Shown here: positions 57,979-64,000 of the stretch, one piece after another | How positions within the stretch are numbered: position 1 is the first letter of the stretch | How the letters are laid out: each line of letters opens with the position of its first letter | NCBI RefSeq assembly: GCF_014805525.1 | Contig: NZ_JACFSZ010000012.1 | Span: 1 to 64,000 of the forward strand | Direction: 5' to 3' | From: Rhabdothermincola sediminis | Lineage (GTDB): Bacteria; Actinomycetota; Acidimicrobiia; Acidimicrobiales; Acidimicrobilacustridaceae | Length of the DNA: 64,000 nt | The notes under the pieces: model-generated | Databases searched by the model: none | What the model was told of the DNA's origin: nothing | Seen by the model: only the letters and a program-made list of their open reading frames with translations | Made by a program: the position numbers and the translations under genes

Positions 57979-59925
57979 ATGGCTTTCGACCCTGCAGACG
58001 AATGGTTCCGGCGGCCGGACGTGTGGTCCGGTGTGGTGCTCGGTGCGTGGGTCGCCGCGGAGTCGTTCGGTCCGTCGCTCATGCCGCGCACCACGCTGGA
58101 CCAGGCACTGGTGTCGGGTGCCTCGGCGGCCACCGGGTTCGCGGTGGGGAACGCGACGTACGGGTTGATCGGTCGCGAGGTGGAGGTGCGTGACCAGCCC
58201 CTCGCATTCGGTGCTGCCCTTGCGGCGGCGTTGACCGCGAAGCTGGTGCTCGCTGACGCGGCGGCCCGCAGCCTCCCGGCGGCCACGCTTCGGGCCATGG
58301 CCGGCGGGCTCGCCGGTGGTTCGGCGGCGTGCGGCGCGGTGGCGCTGGTGCGCAACGCCGAGCGACCGGGCGTGACGGCGGGGGTGCTGGCTTCGATCGG
58401 CGCGGCTGCCGGGTCGGTGGTGCTGTTCCGATCCATCCGTGACCAGGTGGCACGCCGCGACGACATCGATCCACCGCCCCCCCGCCCGCTCCCTGCGGTG
58501 GCGCAGAGCGCGACGGTGGCGGCGCTGCTCGCCGCGGTGGTCAACGGCTACCGCAAGAGCGGCCAGGCGATGACCCGCGTGCTGCGCCGCCGGATCGGGC
58601 TCTCGCCCGGCATCAGCGAGGTCGGCGGGCGAACCGCGGCGACGATGGCGTGGGCCGCGGTCATCACCGCGTTCGCCGACACCTTCGTGCGGGGGATGGA
58701 GCTCTACGACCGGGTCATGGACCCTGGCTATGACACCCCACCCGACACGCCCGCGTGCTCGGCCGGCCCCGGCTCGGCGGTGAGCTTCTCCAGGACCGGT
58801 CGCCAAGGCCGGCGCTTCCTGCTCAACCGGCCCTCGGCCGACGACATCCACTCGGTCATGGGGACCCCGGCACGGGCCGAGCCCGTGCGGGTGTTCGTGG
58901 GCTATGACGCGGCGCGCACTCCCGAGGACCGGGTGGCGCTCGCGCTCCGGGAGCTCGAGCGGGCTGGCGCCTTCGACCGTTCGATCCTGGTGGTCGGCTG
59001 CCCGGCTGGCACGGGCTACGTCAACACCGTGCCGTTCGAGGCCGTCGACCACCTGGCTCTCGGCGATGCGGCCGGTGTCGCCGTGCAGTACGAGCGGCTC
59101 CCCTCCCTGCTGGCGCTGCACCGCACCGGCGTCGGTGGCGAGCACGTCCGGCTCCTGCTGGCCGGCATCCGTGACGCGCTCGCGGAGCGACCCCCCTCGT
59201 GCCGGCCCCGGGTCGTGCTGTACGGAGAGAGCCTGGGGGCTTGGGCCGGCCAGAACGCGTTCCTGCACCGCGGCCTCCGCGGGCTCGACGAACTCGGGGT
59301 GCAGCGGGCGCTGTTCGTCGGGACCCCGTACTACAGCGGTTGGCTCCATGAAGTGCTCGGGGGGAGGGACGTCACGCCGGGGAGCGTGTTGGAGGTCCCC
59401 TCAGCGCTGCCACTCCGGTCGCTGAGCCCCGCGCAGCGGGCCGCTCTGCGGGTCGTGCTGCTCACCCACCACAACGACCCCGTCCGCAAGATCAATCTGG
59501 GTTTGCTCGTGCAACGTCCGGATTGGCTCTCACATCAGCGGCCGCCGACGGTGCCGGCCCGGCAGCGATTCCGGCCGATGATCACCGGGTTCCAGACCAT
59601 CGTCGACACCGCCAATGCCACCCATCAGGTACCGGGGGTGTTCCGGGCGACCGGGCACGACTACCGGCTCGACGTGCCCGCAGTGGTGCGAGAGGTGTTC
59701 GAGCTCCCGTCGCCCACCCCTGGGCAGTGGGAGCGGTTGATGACCAAGCTCCAGGACGAGGAGGCGGCACGCGCTGCACGGTTCCAGCTCCCCCGGAAGG
59801 AAGACGGAGCGGACGTCGAGCGTCGGGTCAGCGGGACGCGAGACCCCGCAGGCTCGCCGAGCACAGCTCGACGAAGGTGGCGGTCACCTCGTCTCGGGGC
59901 AGGCCCCGGTCGAGCCAGGCGGTGA
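57979..59925 (+). CDS. Membrane-linked alpha/beta-hydrolase family protein (PF10081/PF15420)
   Basis: This 648-residue protein has several hydrophobic segments in its N-terminal ~200 residues, then a cytoplasmic or exported alpha/beta-hydrolase. The nucleophile is in VVLYGESLGAWAGQNAF (Ser about 417); LTHHNDPVRK may hold the Asp and TGHDYRLD the His. It is found in actinobacteria, with unknown substrate. The last ~35 residues are Arg/Pro-rich and run into the opposing TetR gene (98-base overlap). The original stop may have been lost by a small shift. Confidence 0.82.
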   Translation: MAFDPADEWFRRPDVWSGVVLGAWVAAESFGPSLMPRTTLDQALVSGASAATGFAVGNATYGLIGREVEVRDQPLAFGAALAAALTAKLVLADAAARSLPAATLRAMAGGLAGGSAACGAVALVRNAERPGVTAGVLASIGAAAGSVVLFRSIRDQVARRDDIDPPPPRPLPAVAQSATVAALLAAVVNGYRKSGQAMTRVLRRRIGLSPGISEVGGRTAATMAWAAVITAFADTFVRGMELYDRVMDPGYDTPPDTPACSAGPGSAVSFSRTGRQGRRFLLNRPSADDIHSVMGTPARAEPVRVFVGYDAARTPEDRVALALRELERAGAFDRSILVVGCPAGTGYVNTVPFEAVDHLALGDAAGVAVQYERLPSLLALHRTGVGGEHVRLLLAGIRDALAERPPSCRPRVVLYGESLGAWAGQNAFLHRGLRGLDELGVQRALFVGTPYYSGWLHEVLGGRDVTPGSVLEVPSALPLRSLSPAQRAALRVVLLTHHNDPVRKINLGLLVQRPDWLSHQRPPTVPARQRFRPMITGFQTIVDTANATHQVPGVFRATGHDYRLDVPAVVREVFELPSPTPGQWERLMTKLQDEEAARAARFQLPRKEDGADVERRVSGTRDPAGSPSTARRRWRSPRLGAGPGRARR

Positions 59926-60436
59926 TCAACCCCAGCGTGCCGGTGAGGAACACACTGGAGGCCACGAGCGCGGTCGGCACCGGGACGCCGAACTCCTCGT
60001 GGATGAGTGCCGCGAAGTAGTCCTCGACGTACCGGTTCCGCTCGCGGCGGCGTTGCTCGAAGGCGCCGCCACCGAGCCGAGCTTGCATGAGGATGGTCAG
60101 GACGTTGCCGCGCTCGGTCACGGTGTCGAGGTAGGTCTCGAGCATGGCGCGGATGCGATCGTCGAACGACGACAGACCGGAGGTCCGTTCGTCGATGCGC
60201 TGGTCGTAGCGGCGTGTCTCCCGTTCGAACAGCGCGGCGAGCAGGTCGTCGCGGTTGGTGAAGTAGCGGTAGCCGAGTGCCTTGCTGACCCCGGCCTCAG
60301 CGGCGAGGCCTTCCATCGTGAGCGCTTCCACGCCGTGCTCGACCACGATGCGGGCCGCGATGTCGAGGAACAGCTCACGTCGCTCGTCGCGGCTGAGCCG
60401 GGTGCGCCTCACGATGGTCGTGCCCGCCTTCGTCAC
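59828..60436 (-). CDS. TetR-family regulator C
   Basis: This 202-residue repressor starts at GTG. The HTH is in ELFLDIAARIVVEHGVEALTMEGLAAEAGVSKALGYRYFTNRDDLLAALFE, split across residues 20-70. The ligand domain is AlphaB-type. It diverges from crotonase 4 by 117 bases. It is a candidate for binding the palindrome at 61.45 kb. Confidence 0.88.
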   Translation of the reverse strand: MTKAGTTIVRRTRLSRDERRELFLDIAARIVVEHGVEALTMEGLAAEAGVSKALGYRYFTNRDDLLAALFERETRRYDQRIDERTSGLSSFDDRIRAMLETYLDTVTERGNVLTILMQARLGGGAFEQRRRERNRYVEDYFAALIHEEFGVPVPTALVASSVFLTGTLGLITAWLDRGLPRDEVTATFVELCSASLRGLASR

Positions 60437-60553
60437 CCGGCGGACCCTAGCTCACCAGCGAAGCGCCCACGGCAGACCCACGTCCGGTAGGGGAGGGAGG
60501 CGACGGGGGTCGGGACGGGCCGGTCGCGCCGAGCGAGGCGCGACACTGGCGCC

Positions 60554-61354
60554 ATGTCTCTGGTTCTGGTCGACGTTCCCCGCCCCCATGTGGGGCTGAT
60601 CACCCTCAACAAGCCCGAGCGGCTCAACTCGATGTCGTTCGGCTTGGTGCAGGCCCTCTACGAGACGATCGAGAAGGTGGCCGACGACAACGAGATCTGG
60701 GTCGTCGTGCTCACCGGCGCCGGGCGCGGGTTCTGTTCGGGCCTCGACCTGCACGATCGGGGAGTGCCCCCCAACGTGGAGGGCCTGGGCTTCGCACGCC
60801 TGGCGATGAAGTCGATGTCGTACATGGGCGGTGTGGTGCCCGCCATGCGTGCCATGCCCCAGCCGATCATCGCGGCCATCAACGGGGCCGCGATCGGGGG
60901 TGGGATGTGCCTCGCCCTGGGAGCGGACATCCGCTACGCGGGGGAGTCCGCCACGTTCGCCAACGCGGGTATCACCAACGGCCTGACGGGGAGCGAGCTC
61001 GGCATCACCTACCTCCTGCCCCGGGCAGTGGGACTGTCGAACGCGGCGGAGATCCTGCTCACCGGTCGCCGTTTCGACGCCCACCACGCGCTGCAGATCG
61101 GGCTGGTCTCGCGAGTGCTCCCCGACGACGAGTTGCTCGATCACGCCCTGGACACCGCGGCGCACATGTGCGAGCTGTCGACGTTCGGCGTGCAGATGAC
61201 CAAGCAGTGCCTCTGGGCGAACCTCGAGGTCGGCAGCTTGCAGGCCGCCATCGATCTCGAGAACCGCAACCAGCTCCTCGCTGGCTACACGGGAAACCTC
61301 GACGAGGCGATCGCCGCTTGGCGGGAGAAGCGCAAGCCGATCTACGAGGAGTGA
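60554..61354 (+). CDS. Enoyl-CoA hydratase/isomerase (crotonase) 4
   Basis: This 266-residue crotonase has WVVVLTGAGRGFCSGLDLHDRG and AAINGAAIGGGMCLALGADIRYA as oxyanion-hole blocks, and GLTGSELGITYLLPRAVG with the Glu position likely to be a catalytic residue. It clusters with EchA-type proteins of actinobacteria. It stands alone on the plus strand, ahead of the amidohydrolase by a 137-base gap with its own promoter. Confidence 0.88.
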   Translation: MSLVLVDVPRPHVGLITLNKPERLNSMSFGLVQALYETIEKVADDNEIWVVVLTGAGRGFCSGLDLHDRGVPPNVEGLGFARLAMKSMSYMGGVVPAMRAMPQPIIAAINGAAIGGGMCLALGADIRYAGESATFANAGITNGLTGSELGITYLLPRAVGLSNAAEILLTGRRFDAHHALQIGLVSRVLPDDELLDHALDTAAHMCELSTFGVQMTKQCLWANLEVGSLQAAIDLENRNQLLAGYTGNLDEAIAAWREKRKPIYEE

Positions 61355-61419
61355 ATGACCCCTCGCTCCCCGGCTCCTCGAGGGCGGAAGTCGTCGCTGG
61401 TACGCCCGCTGGGTGAACA

Positions 61420-61463
61420 TTGGGCACCGTCCACGCCAGGCACTAATCTGACGGGTCGTCAGA
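61420..61463 (+). promoter_or_regulatory. Promoter and TetR-type operator of the amidohydrolase gene
   Basis: TTGGGC (61420-61425), an 18-base spacer, and TAATCT (61444-61449) form a promoter. A perfect palindrome TCTGACG-GGT-CGTCAGA (61447-61463) overlaps the -10 and the start site, so a bound repressor would block transcription. The start codon is 28 bases further on. Confidence 0.65.
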
Positions 61464-61491
61464 ACTCATCGCCGGCTCCCGGAGGCCCCTC

Positions 61492-63210
61492 ATGCTCGAC
61501 TACCTCATCAAGGGCGGCACCGTCGTCGACGGCACCGGGTCACCGCCTCGGGTGGCCGACGTCGGCATCCGCGGCGGCCGCATCGTCGTCATCGGTAAGG
61601 TCGACGAGGGGGCATCCACCACGCTCGACGCCGGTGGCCTCGTCGTGTGTCCGGGCTTCATCGACCCGCACACCCACTACGACGCGCAGCTCCTCTGGGA
61701 CCCGGTCGCCTCCCCCTCGAACATCCACGGTGTCACCACGATCATCGCCGGCAACTGCGGGTTCACCCTCGCTCCGCTGAAGGCCCGGGACGCCGACTAC
61801 CTGCGGCGGATGATGGCCAAGGTGGAGGGCATGCCGCTCGCTGCCCTGGAGAACGGGGTCGACTGGAAGTGGGAGACCTTCGCGGACTACCTGAACCGCT
61901 TGGAGGGCAACCTCGGCGTCAATGCCGGGTTCCTCGTCGGACATTGCGCCCTGCGCCGTTACGTCATGGGTGAGGCCGCGGTGGGCGGCGAGGCCACGCC
62001 CGAGCAGGTCGACGCCATGGTCCAGCTGTTGCATGAGTGCATCGACGCCGGTGGTCTCGGCTTCTCGACGACCCTCTCGAAGACCCACTCCGACGGCGAC
62101 GGCCAGCCGGTGCCCTCTCGCTGGTCGAACCGCGACGAGCTCCTCGCGCTCTGCGCGGCGGTCGAGGCCCACGAGGGCACCACGCTCGAGGGCATCGTCG
62201 ACGGCTGCCTCGACCGCTTCACCGACGACGAGATCGACCTGTTCATCGCGATGTCGCTCGCCGCGAACCGGCCCATCAACTGGAACGTGCTCACCGTGGA
62301 CTCGCACGAGCCCGACCGCGTCCCACGCCAGCTGAGCGCGTCGACCAGGGCCCGGGAGGTGGGGGCACGGATCGTGGCCCTGACGATGCCGGTGCAGGTG
62401 CCCATGAACATGAGTTTCCTCAACTACTGCGCCCTCAACATGCTCCCTGACTGGGGCCCGATCCTGGGCTTGCCGGTGCCGGAGCGCATCGAGAAGCTCC
62501 GTGACCCGGCCACCCGGCGGTTCATGCTGGAGCGGGCGGGCAGCGAGGAGGCCGGCGTCTTCCGCCGCTTGGCCGACTTCGCGAACTACGTGATCGGCGA
62601 CACGTACTCCGCGGCCAACGAAGGTCTGAAGGGGCGGGTGGTGGCGGACATCGCTCGGGAACGAGGGCAGGAGCCCTTCGACACCCTGGTCGAGATCGTG
62701 ATCAACGACGACCTCCGCACCATCCTCTGGCCCATCCCGCCCGATGGTGATGACGCCTCCTGGGCGCTGCGCAAGCAGGTGTGGGACGACGACCGGGCCA
62801 TGCTCGGCGGCTCCGACGCTGGCGCGCACCTGGATCGGATGTGCGGCGCGCCCTACACCACCCGCTTCCTCGGCGACTGCCTGCGGGGCCGGCGGCTCGA
62901 GCCGCTCGAGCGAGCGGTGCAGATGCTCACCGACGAGCCGGCCAGGCTGTTCGGTCTGCGCGGCCGAGGACGCATCGCCGAGGGCTATGCCGCCGACGTG
63001 GTCGTCTTCGATCCGGAGACGGTGGGCGCGGAGCACGCGACGCTCGTCAACGACCTTCCCGGAGGAACGGCGCGGCTCACCGCGGCCGCGAACGGTGTCG
63101 TGCGGGTCCTCGTGAACGGGGTGGAGACGGTGGCCGACAACCAGGCGGTGGGCGCGCTGCCGGGGACGGTCCTGCGGTCCGGCCGCGACACCGAGACGGT
63201 CCTGCCCTAG
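61492..63210 (+). CDS. N-acyl-D-amino-acid deacylase-like amidohydrolase
   Basis: This 572-residue metal-dependent hydrolase has the beta-sandwich start LDYLIKGGTVVDGTGSPP, metal motif GFIDPHTHYDAQLLWDP (about 56-72), the family Cys in AGNCGFTLAPL (about 87), and the metal Asp in MLGGSDAGAHLDRM (about 440). The C-terminal GRIAEGYAADVVVFDPETVG is typical. GGAGG sits 7 bases before ATG. It lies alone downstream of a regulated promoter. Family members remove acyl groups from D-amino acids; other cyclic amides are possible. Confidence 0.88.
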   Translation: MLDYLIKGGTVVDGTGSPPRVADVGIRGGRIVVIGKVDEGASTTLDAGGLVVCPGFIDPHTHYDAQLLWDPVASPSNIHGVTTIIAGNCGFTLAPLKARDADYLRRMMAKVEGMPLAALENGVDWKWETFADYLNRLEGNLGVNAGFLVGHCALRRYVMGEAAVGGEATPEQVDAMVQLLHECIDAGGLGFSTTLSKTHSDGDGQPVPSRWSNRDELLALCAAVEAHEGTTLEGIVDGCLDRFTDDEIDLFIAMSLAANRPINWNVLTVDSHEPDRVPRQLSASTRAREVGARIVALTMPVQVPMNMSFLNYCALNMLPDWGPILGLPVPERIEKLRDPATRRFMLERAGSEEAGVFRRLADFANYVIGDTYSAANEGLKGRVVADIARERGQEPFDTLVEIVINDDLRTILWPIPPDGDDASWALRKQVWDDDRAMLGGSDAGAHLDRMCGAPYTTRFLGDCLRGRRLEPLERAVQMLTDEPARLFGLRGRGRIAEGYAADVVVFDPETVGAEHATLVNDLPGGTARLTAAANGVVRVLVNGVETVADNQAVGALPGTVLRSGRDTETVLP

Positions 63211-63255
63211 CCGATCCCGGGCCGTCGCTCGGCGACGACGGCCGCTGGGCGACGG

Positions 63256-64000
63256 CTACTCGAAGCGGGCGCCCATCTCCCGCAGCACATCGATCATGCG
63301 CTGGGGCGAATCGGGTGCCGGCTCGCCAGGTTCGTAGCGGACCGACTCGAGCACGCCGGTGAACGGGAACGGCCCGAAGCGCTCGTAGAGGTCCCACGCC
63401 ACGGGGGAGCGCCGGTCGATGCCGACGTCGATGCCCTCGAACGGTGCCATGCCGAACAGCATGGGCACGCCCTCCAGGGTGGAGGAGACCCGCCCATCGA
63501 CTCGCACCGTCACGTCCCAGCGGGTCCGGCCGGGCGCGTGCAGGTCGACCACGATCTCCCGCGCGCCAGCAGGGACCTCGCCAGCGGACAACCGGCGAAG
63601 ACGTCCTCTCCCGTCGTTGTGGACGAACACCGCCTCGTCGTCGAGGACGTAGAGCCCGTAGCCGGACCCCTGGTCGCCGTGGGCCACCAGGTAGCCCCGG
63701 TCACCCGGACGGAAGCCCCCGAGGCGAGCCGTGATCCGGCAGGAGCGGAACCAGATGAGCTGCACCGACCGCCAGCGCTCGAGCGTCGGCGTGCCGGGGC
63801 GGATCGTGACTGGCTCCGCGAAGGCATCCACCCATGGGGGGCGCACCAGGTACTTCACACTCGATCCCTCGTCCAAGGGGTAGACCTGGAACTGCCAGGC
63901 CGCCCGATCGAACGCGTCGGCGAGCTCGCGCAAGCGGTCCGGGTGCTCGGAGGCGAGGTCGTTGAGCTCCGTGGGGTCGGTCTCGAGGTGGTACAGCTCC
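63256..64000 (-). CDS. Sulfatase, C-terminal part (runs off the right edge)
   Basis: The readable 248 residues begin at the edge with ELYHLETDPTELNDLA, the block found near the end of the catalytic part of type I sulfatases. They continue with HPDRLRELADAFDRAAW and a beta-rich C-terminal domain (ITARLGGFRPGDRGYLVAHGD, GLYVLDDEAVFVHN, FTGVLESVRYEPG). This resembles large arylsulfatases that cleave organic sulfate esters with a formylglycine, but the CxPxR active site is outside the window. The stop is at 63256. Confidence 0.85.
   Translation of the reverse strand, partial: ELYHLETDPTELNDLASEHPDRLRELADAFDRAAWQFQVYPLDEGSSVKYLVRPPWVDAFAEPVTIRPGTPTLERWRSVQLIWFRSCRITARLGGFRPGDRGYLVAHGDQGSGYGLYVLDDEAVFVHNDGRGRLRRLSAGEVPAGAREIVVDLHAPGRTRWDVTVRVDGRVSSTLEGVPMLFGMAPFEGIDVGIDRRSPVAWDLYERFGPFPFTGVLESVRYEPGEPAPDSPQRMIDVLREMGARFE

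Noticed and set aside
1-64000. CRISPR arrays, prophage or integrated conjugative element
   Set aside because: No regularly spaced repeats, phage structural genes, integrase or relaxase were seen; only the transposase edge.

Overview
This 64 kb window is very GC-rich, densely packed bacterial chromosome. The gene content points to an actinobacterium, and an Acidimicrobiia-like lineage is my best guess from gene content alone. The evidence is a wax-ester/diacylglycerol acyltransferase, an Rpf-type muralytic protein, a DUF1918 protein, many acyl-CoA and steroid-type catabolic genes, a LexA box of the CGAAC-N4-GTTCG type and an IdeR/DtxR-type iron box. There are no rRNA or tRNA genes and no CRISPR array. 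The only sign of a mobile element is the 5' end of an IS481-like transposase at the left edge.

Left part (1-21 kb), maintenance and stress. In order: the transposase edge; an unknown secreted/anchored protein; a lipoprotein hydrolase; a short B12-dependent ribonucleotide reductase; an acyl-CoA thioesterase; a wrecked endonuclease V-like gene; and dinB with an SOS box in front of it. A four-gene minus-strand operon (Rrf2/NsrR-type regulator, YwiC-like membrane protein, RIC iron-sulfur repair protein, truncated globin) looks like a nitric-oxide defence unit. A WS/DGAT gene, a flavodoxin remnant with an internal deletion, a phosphoribosyltransferase-hydrolase fusion, a PP2C phosphatase and a response regulator follow. 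Archease and RtcB (convergent), an archaeal-type FBP aldolase/phosphatase and a beta-CASP nuclease form an RNA-repair/central-carbon cluster.

Middle part (21-38 kb). A diguanylate cyclase with a V4R-like sensor faces an unusual 888-residue protein. That protein joins an adenylation domain, a carrier domain and a membrane acyltransferase-3 domain, and a strong iron box sits against its start codon. It is my main candidate for an undescribed system, a one-polypeptide analogue of the Dlt logic. Further minus-strand genes (SDR, MOSC, Old-Yellow-Enzyme type reductase, PF10118 hydrolase, acyl-CoA ligase) diverge from a tightly overlapping plus-strand operon of MaoC-like hydratase, three crotonase paralogues, an acyl-CoA dehydrogenase, a ligase and an unknown protein. 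Together they look like beta-oxidation of a cyclic or branched acid. Two of the crotonases are tandem copies with a gene-conversion-like 3' tract.

Right part (38-64 kb). This holds a Baeyer-Villiger-type monooxygenase, an Rpf-like protein with a palindrome inside its promoter, a ThDP enzyme plus FAD-linked 2-hydroxyacid oxidase pair, small flavodoxins, a nuclease lipoprotein, SDRs, a cupin and an LLM flavoprotein. Three TetR regulators, a P450/NTF2 pair, YibE/F and DUF2207 membrane proteins, a histidine-rich exported protein, a phospholipase C-type enzyme, a CPBP protease, a membrane alpha/beta-hydrolase, another crotonase, an N-acyl-D-amino-acid deacylase-like amidohydrolase and the C-terminal half of a sulfatase follow. 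Several perfect palindromes (51.56 kb, 61.45 kb) mark likely TetR operators.

No gene-free stretch exceeds about 300 bases. Intergenic gaps not described below, such as 13646-13873, 14087-14280 and 18957-19106, show nothing I can support.
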